Positions 18,661 to 27,760 of a DNA stretch of 64,000 nucleotides are shown here, piece by piece (the first letter of the stretch is position 1; the number at the start of each line of letters is the position of its first letter). The stretch spans positions 3,123,290-3,187,289 of the forward strand of contig NZ_LR732707.1 in NCBI RefSeq assembly GCF_902506555.1. Direction: 5' to 3'. The notes under the pieces are model-generated. The model did not search any database, was not told the origin of the DNA, and worked only from the letters and a program-made list of their open reading frames with translations. A program made the position numbers and the translations under genes. The stretch comes from Sphingorhabdus sp. 109 (GTDB lineage: Bacteria > Pseudomonadota > Alphaproteobacteria > Sphingomonadales > Sphingomonadaceae).

Positions 18661-19854
18661 ATGATACGCAGTCTATTGGTGGCTACCGCGCTTTGCCTGA
18701 GCGCCCCGGCCCTGGCCAAAACCATCACCGTTGCACCCGGAGACGATGCGCAGGAACGGCTGCAGGAAGCGCTGATCCTGGCCGAGCCGGGTGATGTCGT
18801 GGAACTGGGCGCCGGCCGGTTCGATCTGGTCGACGGCCTGTCGCTGGATGTCGACAATGTCACCGTTCGTGGCGCCGGCATGGACCAGACGGTGCTCAAT
18901 TTCGCCGGACAGCTGGGCGCGGGCGAAGGCCTGCTGGTGACGTCCGATCATGTCGTGCTGCGCGATTTTGCGATCGAGGACAGCAAGGGCGACGGCATCA
19001 AGTCGAAGGGCGCGGACAATATTGTCTACTACCGGCTGCGGGTGGAGTGGACCCGCGGGCCGCACGCCGAAAATGGCGCCTATGCCATTTATCCGGTGGA
19101 AAGCAGCAATGTGCTGGTCGATAGCGTGACCACCATCGGTTCGTCCGATGCCGGGATTTACGTCGGACAATCGGAGAATATCGTCGTCCGCAACAGCGTG
19201 GCAAAGTTCAACGTCGCGGGCATCGAGATCGAGAACAGCGTCGGCGCGGATGTTTATAATAATGTCGCGGTCAACAATACCGGCGGCATCCTGGTCTTCG
19301 ATCTGCCCAATATCCCGAAACAGGGCGGCCGCAACGTCCGCGTGTTCGACAATATCGTGGTCGACAACAACACCCCGAATTTTGCCCCCGAAGGCAATAT
19401 TGTCGCGGACGTCCCGGCCGGCATGGGCGTCATGGTGATGTCGCATTATGAAGTGGAAGTGTTCGAAAACCGCTTCGCCGAGAACGGCACCGGCAATGTC
19501 CTGATCGTGTCCTATAGCAAGGGGCAGGATGATCCGAATTATAACCCGAAGCCGATCGGCGTGCGGGTGTTTGAAAATGACCATGGCCGGGCTGGCTATA
19601 ATCCGGCCTTTCCCGGGGGTGATATGCTGAAGGCCGCCTTTGGCGGCGCTATTCCGCCGATTATCGAAGATGGCACGGGCGAGAATATCCTGATCGGTGA
19701 TGATGTCGCGATTCTGTCGCTGGGGCTGACCGCGCCGGGCCAGCCGCTGGCCGAAGCCAGGCCCTCGCTGGTCGAGGGCGCGAGCGAGCCGTTTGACGGC
19801 CGGCGGCTGAAACCGGTCACCCTGCCGCAGGCCATGGAAGACGCTATCCGATAA
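18661..19854 (+). CDS. exported parallel beta-helix repeat protein
   Basis: 397 residues with a signal peptide (cleavage near SAPALA-KT). The mature protein is a right-handed parallel beta-helix like pectate lyases: repeated turns such as VLRDFAIEDSKGDGIKSKGA, NVLVDSVTT, NIVVRNSVAKFNVAGIEI. It matches the family TIGRFAMs describes as occurring next to the cytochrome family encoded by the following gene. GGAGAGAG precedes the ATG. The stop overlaps the next ATG by one base. The substrate is unknown. Confidence 0.85.
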   Translation: MIRSLLVATALCLSAPALAKTITVAPGDDAQERLQEALILAEPGDVVELGAGRFDLVDGLSLDVDNVTVRGAGMDQTVLNFAGQLGAGEGLLVTSDHVVLRDFAIEDSKGDGIKSKGADNIVYYRLRVEWTRGPHAENGAYAIYPVESSNVLVDSVTTIGSSDAGIYVGQSENIVVRNSVAKFNVAGIEIENSVGADVYNNVAVNNTGGILVFDLPNIPKQGGRNVRVFDNIVVDNNTPNFAPEGNIVADVPAGMGVMVMSHYEVEVFENRFAENGTGNVLIVSYSKGQDDPNYNPKPIGVRVFENDHGRAGYNPAFPGGDMLKAAFGGAIPPIIEDGTGENILIGDDVAILSLGLTAPGQPLAEARPSLVEGASEPFDGRRLKPVTLPQAMEDAIR

Positions 19855-20864
19855 TGCGGTTGCTGGCTTCTGCGTGCGCTGTTCTGGCGCTTGCCCTTAC
19901 AGCGGGCGCGCGCGAGCCGGAAGGTGTGGCCGACGGGGTGATAATGGCCGACGGCCTGCCGCGGCTGCTTTCGGACTATGGGTTTTTCAAGGATGCAGCG
20001 GGCTGGCAGCCGAACGAGCGGGTCGTGCCCTATCAGTTGAACATGCCGCTCTTTTCGGACTATGCGGAGAAATACCGGTTCATCTATGTGCCCGAGGGAC
20101 AGCAGGCGAAGGCAAACGGCGACGGGCTGCTCGAGTTTCCGGTGGGGTCGGCCTTGATCAAGAGCTTTGGTTACGAGCGCGACGGCAAGCCGATGCTGCT
20201 CGAGACAAGGGTGCTGCTCCACCGGGCCGACGGCTGGCTGGCGCTGCCCTACGTCTGGAACGAGGCGCAGACCGAGGCGAGGCTGAAGGTTGCGGGCGCG
20301 CGTATCCCCGTCACTTTTACCGACCCTTCCGGGCGGGAACGGTCGATCAGCTATGCTGTGCCGAACAAGAACCAGTGCAAGGAATGCCATGGACTGTCGG
20401 ATGCGGTGACGCCAATCGGTCCCAAGGCGCGCAACCTGACCCACGGCGGGCAGCTTGCGCAATTCGCGCGGCTTGGCCTGGTCGACCGGGTGCCGGCGGT
20501 CGATTATCGCGTCCCGGTCTGGGGGGAGAGCAGCGCGCCGCTCAATGACCGTGCGCGCGGCTATCTTGACGTCAATTGCGCTCATTGCCACAACGTCAAT
20601 GGTTCGGCGAGCAACTCGGGCCTGTTTCTGACCTATGAGGAAGACACGCCGGTCCGTATCGGTATCCACAAGCGTCCGGTGGCGGCGGGGCGGGGCAGCG
20701 GCAGTCATGATTTCGACATCGCGCCGGGCGATCCGGACGGCAGCATCATGATCTATCGGCTGAACAGCCTCGATCCGGGTATCAGCATGCCGGAAGTCGG
20801 CCGCTCGATCGTTCATGACGAAGGGGTCGCACTGCTCCGCGAGTGGATTGCGGAGATGGAATAG
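19854..20864 (+). CDS. periplasmic diheme c-type cytochrome, SO_2930/HNE_0200 family
   Basis: 336 residues with a signal peptide and two CxxCH heme sites: CKECH (175-179) and CAHCH (242-246). Between them lie family blocks such as GPKARNLTHGGQLAQF. It is translationally coupled to the beta-helix gene (TAATG), a pairing seen in many proteobacteria and given neighbouring TIGRFAM models (TIGR03805/TIGR03806, from memory). No function is known; an electron-transfer or oxidoreductase role is inferred from the hemes. Confidence 0.86.
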   Translation: MRLLASACAVLALALTAGAREPEGVADGVIMADGLPRLLSDYGFFKDAAGWQPNERVVPYQLNMPLFSDYAEKYRFIYVPEGQQAKANGDGLLEFPVGSALIKSFGYERDGKPMLLETRVLLHRADGWLALPYVWNEAQTEARLKVAGARIPVTFTDPSGRERSISYAVPNKNQCKECHGLSDAVTPIGPKARNLTHGGQLAQFARLGLVDRVPAVDYRVPVWGESSAPLNDRARGYLDVNCAHCHNVNGSASNSGLFLTYEEDTPVRIGIHKRPVAAGRGSGSHDFDIAPGDPDGSIMIYRLNSLDPGISMPEVGRSIVHDEGVALLREWIAEME

Positions 20865-20895
20865 AGGATGTGGTCCGGCGGAAGCCGGGGGATGA

Positions 20896-21330
20896 TTATC
20901 GCGCCCGGGTCCAGATCTGGCTCTGGCAGATAAAGGCGACACAGCCTTTCATCTTCAGTCTGTTGGTCGCGTCGAGACTGATTTCGGATCGATAGGTCCG
21001 GCCGCTCTTCGGATCATAGACCTTGCCGCGCCAGATATCGCCGTCGGGCCTCAAGCCGGTCAGGATCGCGATGCCAAGCACCTTGCGGTTGCGCAGCTTC
21101 CTGTCGGGATTGTAGATATCCTTCTGGCCCGCACCATCCGGCGGGGTCACCAGATATTTGTGAATCCGGCCGCAGACGGTCGCGCCGCATCGGGAAATAC
21201 GGATAATGGCGTCGCGGTCCTCGGTGATCCAGTCACCGGTGATCGGCTCCGCGGCCAGCGCAGGGCTCGCGAAGATCATGGCGGCTGAGATCAGGCCGAT
21301 GGCCGGTCTGTCCGAAGTGAAAATGAACAT
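20896..21330 (-). CDS. DUF2147 family periplasmic protein
   Basis: 144 residues: a signal-peptide-like N-terminus, then the DUF2147 pattern ITGDWITEDRDAIIRISRCG...LCG-like (TVCGRIH), and a repeated lipocalin-like strand pattern ending KMKGCVAFICQSQIWTR. The conserved cysteines of CGATVCG and CVAFIC are present. Function is unknown for the family. It converges on the cytochrome gene. Confidence 0.85.
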   Translation of the reverse strand: MFIFTSDRPAIGLISAAMIFASPALAAEPITGDWITEDRDAIIRISRCGATVCGRIHKYLVTPPDGAGQKDIYNPDRKLRNRKVLGIAILTGLRPDGDIWRGKVYDPKSGRTYRSEISLDATNRLKMKGCVAFICQSQIWTRAR

Positions 21331-21364
21331 TGCCTTGTTCCCTTGCCGCTCGTCTATGGGTCGA

Positions 21365-22618
21365 TCAGGATCGCGGCAATAGATCCTTGGCGGTGACCCC
21401 AGTCTGAACGCGGCGGAACAATCTGCCTTTTTCGGCCCAGAAGATGAGCGTCAGGGACGCAATACCACAGACCAGGAAGCCGGTGGCAAGTGGCAGGATC
21501 GTGCCGTCAAACTGCAGGCCGATAACGGATCCGATGACCGAAGACAGGCCGGATCGGGCAAAGTTCTGGAACGAGGAAGCGACACCCGCGGTCTTGCCGA
21601 ACGGCTGCATCGCGATCGAGCTGAAATTGGCACCGGTGAAGCCGATCATGCCCATTGTGGGCACGAGCAGGGCCATGAAGATCCAGAGATTGACCATACC
21701 GGCCTCGGCCAGAACCAGATGGATCGCCGACACCAATATGAAAAAGATCAGCGCCGACTGGGACACTCGCCGCGCACCAAAGCGCATGACGATCCGCGAA
21801 TTGGTAAAGCTGGCGACCGACATCGCGCCGGCGTTCAGGGCAAAAATATAGACAAAAATATCACCCGCACCGAATATGTCGAAAAATATCTGCTGGGCCG
21901 ATGCGATATAGGCAAAGAGCGGCGCCATCATCAGGCCACTGGCCATGACATGGCCAAAGCTGTTGCGGTTGAAGATAACGCCATACCATGCGGCGCCGAT
22001 CGACCGGGCCTTGATCGGCGTCTTGTCGTCCGGATGCAGAGTCTCGGGAAGGCGGGTACTCACCCATAGGAAGGCTATCAGGCCGGCGGTGGACAGAACC
22101 AGGAATATTGCCTTCCACGGCGCAACGTGGAGTACCAGCTGGCCGATCAGGGGCGCCGTGATTGGAACGATCATGAACACCATCATGATCGTGGACATCG
22201 CACGGGCCATCGCATCGCCGTCGTAGCGATCGCGGATGATGCTGTTCGCCAGCACACCCATCGCCGACGCCGCCAGTCCCTGGATGAAGCGGCCGATCAG
22301 CAGCAACTGATAGTCCCATGCCAGGGCACAGAGTATACCGAAGCCGGTATAAATGCCGATAGTCACCAGCAGCACCGGCTTGCGGCCATAGCGATCCGCC
22401 AGCGATCCATAGAGGATCGACCCGACCGCCATGCCGTAAATATAGGAAGTGATCGTCCACTGCCGGTCGTTGACGTTGGGCAGGGCAAAATCGTCCGAGA
22501 TCAGCCCCAGCGCTGGCAACATGATGTCGATCGCAAGCGCGTTGAGCGACATCAGGCTTGCCATCATGAAGATGAGTTCAATACGGCCTATGGGAAAGGG
22601 AAGAGCTTTGCGTTGCAC
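21365..22618 (-). CDS. MFS transporter, Bcr/CflA drug-efflux type
   Basis: About 417 residues with 12 predicted transmembrane helices. The start region LMSLNALAIDIMLPALGLI is the Bcr/CflA signature, and loop 2-3 holds GSLADRYGRKPVLL. Family members export chloramphenicol, bicyclomycin or similar compounds. The open frame continues upstream to 23086, far beyond the family length. The GTG at 22618 gives a normal N-terminus, with an ATG 17 residues later as the alternative. It is divergent from the pentapeptide-repeat gene. Confidence 0.88.
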   Translation of the reverse strand: MQRKALPFPIGRIELIFMMASLMSLNALAIDIMLPALGLISDDFALPNVNDRQWTITSYIYGMAVGSILYGSLADRYGRKPVLLVTIGIYTGFGILCALAWDYQLLLIGRFIQGLAASAMGVLANSIIRDRYDGDAMARAMSTIMMVFMIVPITAPLIGQLVLHVAPWKAIFLVLSTAGLIAFLWVSTRLPETLHPDDKTPIKARSIGAAWYGVIFNRNSFGHVMASGLMMAPLFAYIASAQQIFFDIFGAGDIFVYIFALNAGAMSVASFTNSRIVMRFGARRVSQSALIFFILVSAIHLVLAEAGMVNLWIFMALLVPTMGMIGFTGANFSSIAMQPFGKTAGVASSFQNFARSGLSSVIGSVIGLQFDGTILPLATGFLVCGIASLTLIFWAEKGRLFRRVQTGVTAKDLLPRS

Positions 22619-22706
22619 CGGTGGCCTATGGCAAGCTCGCGCGCTTGTGGCTATAGTGTAAATAGACAGCTTGCCTTTGCCGGGCAGCGCGACCGGGGAT
22701 AACGGG

Positions 22707-24278
22707 ATGACGAAGCAAAGCTTTCCGCTGCTTGTTCTGATGATTGGGATGCTGGCAGGGCCAGCGGGCGCACGGCCGGAATCCGCCCCTGAGCAAGCCG
22801 GTTGCATGTCTGTCTCGGGTGATATCTGGGGAGAAGGCCGACCGGATAAGCCCCCTCGGATGATTGATGGCAAACAGATAAAATCGCTTACGGATTTTTT
22901 GCGGATGACCGGAGATCGGACATCAAATGTAACGGTGGTCAGGGGCGGCGCGTTTGCCGGCTGGGATTTCGGTGGCATGTCGCTGCCCGGAATCTGTTTT
23001 GAAGAAAGCGATCTTTCGGGTGCCAATTTCGCCGGCGCGCTGGCCGCCGGCGCGGGCTTCATCAAGACCGACCTGAGCGCCGCCAATATGGACGGCGTTC
23101 ACATGCCCGGCGTGCTTTTCCGCAACGCCGGTCTGCGGGCCGTGTCGGCCAGGGGCGCGGATTTTTCCCATGGGCATTTCGACGGCGGCTGGTTCGAGGG
23201 CAGTGTCGAGGGCTGGAATCTGGATGGTGCCAATTTGACCGGCTTTGTTTTTGCATGTGGTATAACCGTGCCGGATGGTTGTCCGGTTTATCAGGGCGGC
23301 GCCAACACAAGCGCCAAAGGTGCTGATTTCACCGGCGCCATATTGCACAGCTTCGGGTTGCACGCCGTCGATCTGGCCGGTGCCCGGATCGACCGGACAA
23401 TAATTGGCCCCCGCCAATTGCCGAATCTGGCGAAGAGCGATTTTCGCGGCCCTGTCATCCTGCGCGGTGGTGACCAGGATGTCAGTCTGACCAGCGAGGA
23501 GGCCCGACGGTTGCTGGCCGCCCATATCGAACAGCGCGCGGTGGAATCGCAGCCGTCTTTCAACTGTGGCAAGGCGGCGAGCCGGGTCGAGAAGGAAATC
23601 TGCGGAGACTATGCCAGCGATCTGCGTGCTGACGACCGCTCTATGGCCGTCCTGTACCAACGTGCGAAGGCAGCGAACGCCAGTGTCAGAACCAGCCAGC
23701 GTGCCTGGCTGAAGCAGCGCAACCGATGCGCAATGGCCGAATATCCCGCTGACTGTATCCGGCAAAGCTACAGCGCGCGCAAGGGCGAGCTGCTCGGCAT
23801 GCTGGGCGAGCAGAACTGGCTGGCGCGCGGACAGGCGGCGCTTTTTGTCGATGATGTGCTGCCGCTGCCGGCGACCATGGCCGGATCGGATCTCATGGCC
23901 AGAATCGCGCCGGTTCTGGTCGGTGCCTCGATGACCGAAATATTGGTCGAACGCGGGGATGGCGGGCTCTATGCGATCAAAGGCAGCGCAGTCGGAGCCA
24001 ATGCGCATTTGTGCAGCATCTATGCCACGCATCTCTATTTCGACGCGCAATCGGGCTGGTATATTCCGGTGTCGGAGGGAGAGGCTGTTCCGGTCTTCCG
24101 GATTTTTGACAACCGACTGGAAATTTTTGCCGCCGGCAAGCCGGACTATGAAAAATATCCCGCAGCGGCGGATATTATGAGCTGCGGAATGCGCGCGAGT
24201 TTTACCGAGACGGTCCGGGCCAGAGCAGGAGAGGCAACGATCGAACGCTATCGGCAAGTTTTGAGCGAGGCAATGTAG
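22707..24278 (+). CDS. exported pentapeptide-repeat protein with LprI-like domain
   Basis: 523 residues with a signal peptide. Residues ~65-240 hold A(D/N)LxG-type pentapeptide repeats (for example SDLSGANFAGAL, TDLSAANMDGV, ANLTGFVF), which fold as a quadrilateral beta-helix. They are followed by a four-Cys LprI/DUF1311-like segment (FNCGKAASRVEKEICGD...RNRCAMAEYPADC) at ~285-360. The remaining ~160 residues are not recognised. LprI proteins inhibit lysozyme; whether this chimera does is unknown. The ATG at 22707 starts the signal peptide; the frame opens at 22671. Confidence 0.8.
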   Translation: MTKQSFPLLVLMIGMLAGPAGARPESAPEQAGCMSVSGDIWGEGRPDKPPRMIDGKQIKSLTDFLRMTGDRTSNVTVVRGGAFAGWDFGGMSLPGICFEESDLSGANFAGALAAGAGFIKTDLSAANMDGVHMPGVLFRNAGLRAVSARGADFSHGHFDGGWFEGSVEGWNLDGANLTGFVFACGITVPDGCPVYQGGANTSAKGADFTGAILHSFGLHAVDLAGARIDRTIIGPRQLPNLAKSDFRGPVILRGGDQDVSLTSEEARRLLAAHIEQRAVESQPSFNCGKAASRVEKEICGDYASDLRADDRSMAVLYQRAKAANASVRTSQRAWLKQRNRCAMAEYPADCIRQSYSARKGELLGMLGEQNWLARGQAALFVDDVLPLPATMAGSDLMARIAPVLVGASMTEILVERGDGGLYAIKGSAVGANAHLCSIYATHLYFDAQSGWYIPVSEGEAVPVFRIFDNRLEIFAAGKPDYEKYPAAADIMSCGMRASFTETVRARAGEATIERYRQVLSEAM

Positions 24279-24317
24279 CCGCTCCCCAAGCCGGAAAACA
24301 GACGCTAGACTGAACCC

Positions 24318-25427
24318 ATGTCCGACTCCGCTCCCGATCTGCTACAGCGCAAGATCATCCATATCGATATGGATGCCTTTTTCGCCAGTGTCGAACAGCG
24401 CGACTTTCCCGAATTGCGCGGCAAGCCGGTTGCGGTCGGCGGCTCGTCAAAGCGCGGGGTGGTCGCGGCGGCTTCTTATGAAGCGCGGACATTTGGCGTA
24501 CGATCGGCCATGGCCTCGGTGACCGCCAAACGCCGCTGTCCCGACCTCATTTTCGTCAAGCACCGGTTCGAGGTCTATCGCGAGGTGTCGCAGCAAATCC
24601 GCGCGATCTTCCGCACGCATAGTGATCTGGTCGAGCCGCTGTCGCTGGATGAAGCCTATATCGATGTCACCGAAGACAAGATGGGGATCGGCAATGCGAC
24701 AAGGATTGCCGAGATGATCCGCGCCGAGATCAAGAAGCAGACGGGTCTGACCGCCAGCGCCGGGGTCAGCTATAACAAGTTCATCGCCAAGATTGCCTCG
24801 GACCAGAACAAGCCTGACGGGATTTGCGTGATCAAGCCGCACCAGGGGGCGGATTTTGTCGCGCAGTTGCCGGTGTGGCGTTTCTACGGCGTCGGCCCGA
24901 AGACGGCAGAGCGGATGGCGAAGCTCGGCATCCACACCGGCGCTGACCTGCGCGCGCAATCGCAGGCCTTTCTGAACCAGCATTTCGGTAAGTCGGCAGG
25001 CTATCTGTTTCGCGCCTCGCGCGGGGTCGATCATCGCGAGGTGCGCGCGCACCGGATTCGCAAATCGGTCGGTGGCGAGCGGACCTATGGCGACGATCTG
25101 GTCAGCGATGATGATATGCACGACGCGTTCGAACATATTATCGACATCGTCTGGAATAGCATCGGGAAATGCGAAGCGCGCGGGCGGACGGTGACGCTCA
25201 AGGCGAAATATGCCGATTTCCGGCAGGTGACGCGGTCAAAGTCCACCGATCATTATGTTGCGGACAAGAATGAATTTGCCGCCATCGGCCGGGACTTGCT
25301 GGCTAGCATCATGCCCGTGGAAAATGGCGTGCGGTTGCTCGGACTGACGCTGGCCAACCTGGAGGGCGCGGAGGCGAAGGCGGACGAGCCATCCGATGAC
25401 ATGGAGCAGAAGGCGTTTGAATTTTAG
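24318..25427 (+). CDS. dinB: DNA polymerase IV (Y family)
   Basis: 369 residues. The palm motif IHIDMDAFFASVEQ has metal-binding Asp17, and SLDEAYIDV carries Asp111-Glu112. ASYEARTFGVRSAM and the helix-hairpin-helix region VWRFYGVGPKTAERMAKLGI follow. This is an error-prone translesion polymerase. No GAACN7GAAC LexA box was seen in the short upstream gap, so SOS control is not evident. It converges on gshA. Confidence 0.95.
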   Translation: MSDSAPDLLQRKIIHIDMDAFFASVEQRDFPELRGKPVAVGGSSKRGVVAAASYEARTFGVRSAMASVTAKRRCPDLIFVKHRFEVYREVSQQIRAIFRTHSDLVEPLSLDEAYIDVTEDKMGIGNATRIAEMIRAEIKKQTGLTASAGVSYNKFIAKIASDQNKPDGICVIKPHQGADFVAQLPVWRFYGVGPKTAERMAKLGIHTGADLRAQSQAFLNQHFGKSAGYLFRASRGVDHREVRAHRIRKSVGGERTYGDDLVSDDDMHDAFEHIIDIVWNSIGKCEARGRTVTLKAKYADFRQVTRSKSTDHYVADKNEFAAIGRDLLASIMPVENGVRLLGLTLANLEGAEAKADEPSDDMEQKAFEF

Positions 25428-25442
25428 CGTCGGGGAGGGCCG

Positions 25443-25520
25443 GTGCTCCGAACTTGATGCGGAGCCGTGCGTTAGAAAGCCGGCTTTTGCCGTCAGGGCT
25501 CCGCGTCGAGCGCGGAGCAC
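25443..25520. repeat. nested inverted repeat between dinB and gshA
   Basis: Outer arms GTGCTCCG (25443-25450) and CGGAGCAC (25513-25520) enclose inner arms GCGGAGC (25459-25465) and GCTCCGC (25498-25504). A similar half element lies near 52034-52060. It is located between two convergent stop codons, where it could act as a bidirectional transcript end. It is probably a small non-autonomous repeat. Confidence 0.6.
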
Positions 25521-25548
25521 AAATCTGTTCGACGGGCAACGAGGGTGC

Positions 25549-26925
25549 TCAGAAACTCATCTCGTCATAGATCCGGCTGACATCGCCGTCCCATTCGCCA
25601 TGATAGCGTTCGAGCAGCTGGGCGGCTGGTGATTTGCCCTTGGCGACCACTTCGCGAAGCGGGTCGAGAAAGCCGCTTTCATTGTCGCCGCTGCTGTTGA
25701 GGCGGTTGCGCGCGGTCAGGCCGGCGGAGGATATGTCGAGGATTTCTGCTGCCAGATCTTTCAGCGTCTGGCCGTTGGGAATAGGCGTGTCGAGGCCCAG
25801 CTTCGGGACGCCTTTGCGCAGCGCCTCGCGTTCTTCCATGGTCCAGCCCTTGACCCGGTCCCATGCGGCATCGAGCGCGGTCTGGTCGTAGAGCAGGCCG
25901 ACCCAGAAGGCAGGCAGGGCGCAGATACGGTTCCATGGGCCACCGTCGGCGCCGCGCATCTCGAGAAAGCTTTTCAGCCGGACCTCAGGGAAGGCGGTCG
26001 AGAGATGGTCGTTCCAGTCGGACATGGTCGGCTTCTCGCCGGGGAGGACCGACAGCTCGCCCTTCAGGAAATCGCGAAAGCTGAGGCCCGCGGCATCGAT
26101 ATATTTGCCGTCGCGAAAGACGAAATACATCGGCACGTCGAGCATATATTCGGCGTAGCGTTGGTAGCCGAAGCCTTCTTCGAACACGAAGGGCAGCATG
26201 CCGGTGCGGTGCGGGTCGGTGTCCGACCAGATATGGCTGCGGAAGCTCTGGTAGCCGTTGGGCTTGCCCTCGGTGAAGGGCGAATTGGCGAATAAGGCGG
26301 TGGCCAGCGGCTGCAGCGCCAGCCCGACGCGGAATTTCTGCGCCATATCGGCCTCGCTGGCATAGTCGAGATTGACCTGGATTGTACAGGTGCGCAGCAT
26401 CATGTCGAGGCCCAGATTGCCGACGCGCGGCATATGGTCGAGCATGATCTGGTAACGGCCCTTGGGCATGATCGGAAGTTCGGCACGGGTCTTGTCCGGC
26501 CACATGCCCATGCCGAGAAAACCCTTGCCGGTCTTCTCGCCAATCGCCTTCACCTGTTGCAGATGGCGGCCGGTTTCGTTGCAGGTCTCGTGCAGATTTT
26601 CCAGCGGCGCGCCGGACAGTTCCAGCTGGCCGGCAGGCTCGAGGCTGATCGCGCCATCGCTGCCGGACATGGCGATCACCTTGCCGCCTTCTTCGACCGG
26701 TTGCCAGCCGAATTCCTGCATTGCCAGCAGCAGATCCTTTATCCCGCCGGGCTCGTCATAGCCGGGGGCGTGATGGTCATTGGTACAATAGACGAATTTC
26801 TCGTGCTCGGTGCCGATCCGCCAGCGATCCTTGGGCTTTTCGCCCTTGACCATGGGCTCGACCAGCTGGCCGATATTCTCGATCACAGGATCGTTGCTGT
26901 CTGAAACCTGTCTAGTGCTCATCAT
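25549..26925 (-). CDS. gshA: glutamate-cysteine ligase (plant/alphaproteobacterial type)
   Basis: 458 residues. It catalyses the ATP-dependent first step of glutathione synthesis. Family blocks are RWRIGTEHEKFVY, GSDGAISLEPAGQLELSG, the MWPDKTRAELPIMPKGRY stretch, the TCTIQVNLDYASEADM stretch, and MRGADGG. The length and these motifs fit the GshA class found in plants and alphaproteobacteria rather than the E. coli form. Start at 26925, or the next codon. Confidence 0.93.
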   Translation of the reverse strand: MMSTRQVSDSNDPVIENIGQLVEPMVKGEKPKDRWRIGTEHEKFVYCTNDHHAPGYDEPGGIKDLLLAMQEFGWQPVEEGGKVIAMSGSDGAISLEPAGQLELSGAPLENLHETCNETGRHLQQVKAIGEKTGKGFLGMGMWPDKTRAELPIMPKGRYQIMLDHMPRVGNLGLDMMLRTCTIQVNLDYASEADMAQKFRVGLALQPLATALFANSPFTEGKPNGYQSFRSHIWSDTDPHRTGMLPFVFEEGFGYQRYAEYMLDVPMYFVFRDGKYIDAAGLSFRDFLKGELSVLPGEKPTMSDWNDHLSTAFPEVRLKSFLEMRGADGGPWNRICALPAFWVGLLYDQTALDAAWDRVKGWTMEEREALRKGVPKLGLDTPIPNGQTLKDLAAEILDISSAGLTARNRLNSSGDNESGFLDPLREVVAKGKSPAAQLLERYHGEWDGDVSRIYDEMSF

Positions 26926-26997
26926 CCAGCCTTAGAAAATCATCGGTGGCTAGGCCACTGAAAAAAATACTGTCGCGCTAAAAGCTATTGTTGCTTG

Positions 26998-27579
26998 TCA
27001 GAGGAACCAGCTGACCGCGGCAAAGCCGCCGACGAACAAAATCCCGACCAGCGTGGTGGCCAGCGCGAAATTCTTGTCAATCCAGTCTTTCATTGGTGGC
27101 CCGAAAAAGCGGAGCAGGGCGGCGACCAGAAAGAAGCGCGCCGAACGCGCGATAATCGCGGCCCCGATCAGGACATGCAGCGGCATCGCGGTGCTGCCGG
27201 CGGCGATGGTGATCACCTTGAAGGGCAGCGGCGTGAAGCCGGCGAGCAGGACCACGATCCAGCCCTGTTCGTTGAAATTCTGCGCGAAAATGTCGAATTT
27301 CTCGGTTACACCGTAGAATTCAAGGATCGGCAGGCCGACGGTTTCAAAAACGAAAAAGCCGATGGCATAGCCGAGCAAGGCACCGAGCACCGAGGCGATG
27401 GTGCAGACAAAGGCGTACCAATACGCCCGCTCCGGGCGCGCAAGGCACATCGGTGCGAGCATGGCGTCCGGCGGGATCGGGAAGAAGCTGGATTCGGCAA
27501 AGCTGATTCCGGCAAGCCATTTGGGAGCCTGTGGATGGCCCGCTTTTTCGAGCATCCACTCATAGAGTTTTTTTAACAT
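26998..27579 (-). CDS. YqaA/DedA-like SNARE-associated membrane protein
   Basis: 193 residues, about five hydrophobic segments. FAESSFFPIPPDAML and the following GALLGYAIGF are the YqaA/DedA core, in which a Pro-containing re-entrant loop is thought to bind lipid carriers. Family members act as lipid flippase-like or small-solute membrane proteins; the substrate is not known here. It lies 72 bases downstream of gshA on the same strand, possibly in one transcript. Confidence 0.87.
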   Translation of the reverse strand: MLKKLYEWMLEKAGHPQAPKWLAGISFAESSFFPIPPDAMLAPMCLARPERAYWYAFVCTIASVLGALLGYAIGFFVFETVGLPILEFYGVTEKFDIFAQNFNEQGWIVVLLAGFTPLPFKVITIAAGSTAMPLHVLIGAAIIARSARFFLVAALLRFFGPPMKDWIDKNFALATTLVGILFVGGFAAVSWFL

Positions 27580-27599
27580 TGTTTATTAGACCTCAATTG

Positions 27600-27750
27600 C
27601 CGGGCGGGCGCATCCGCGCCCCTTGGCTTCCTTCCCCCGGATTAAACCCGGGGCCCAGGCGCGCGGTCGCGCTTGCCTTGCTACGCTCGGTTTTCCGGTC
27701 ATGATACGGAGCGTAGCGAGGCAAGGCCGCCCGGCGCTTGAGGTGCAAAG
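27600..27750. repeat. degenerate GC-rich palindromic element (related to 35790-35987)
   Basis: The gap between the YqaA-like and symporter genes contains GCGCGGTCGCGCTTGCCT, GAGGCAAGGCCG and CCCGGCGCTTGAG, all found in the long inverted-repeat element at 35790-35987. The ends are less well conserved, so this is a diverged or partly deleted copy. Confidence 0.55.
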
Positions 27751-27760
27751 AAGAGTCCAT

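Noticed and set aside
18673-19584. A 303-codon open frame on the minus strand opposite the beta-helix gene
   Set aside because: His/Asp/Ile-rich shadow translation of a repetitive gene; no start signal.
22923-24257. A 444-codon open frame on the minus strand
   Set aside because: It is the antisense shadow of the pentapeptide/LprI gene, which has a signal peptide and repeats.
24279-24317. SOS box in front of dinB
   Set aside because: No GAAC-N7-GAAC or GTTC-N7-GTTC pattern with at most one mismatch was found in the short upstream gap.
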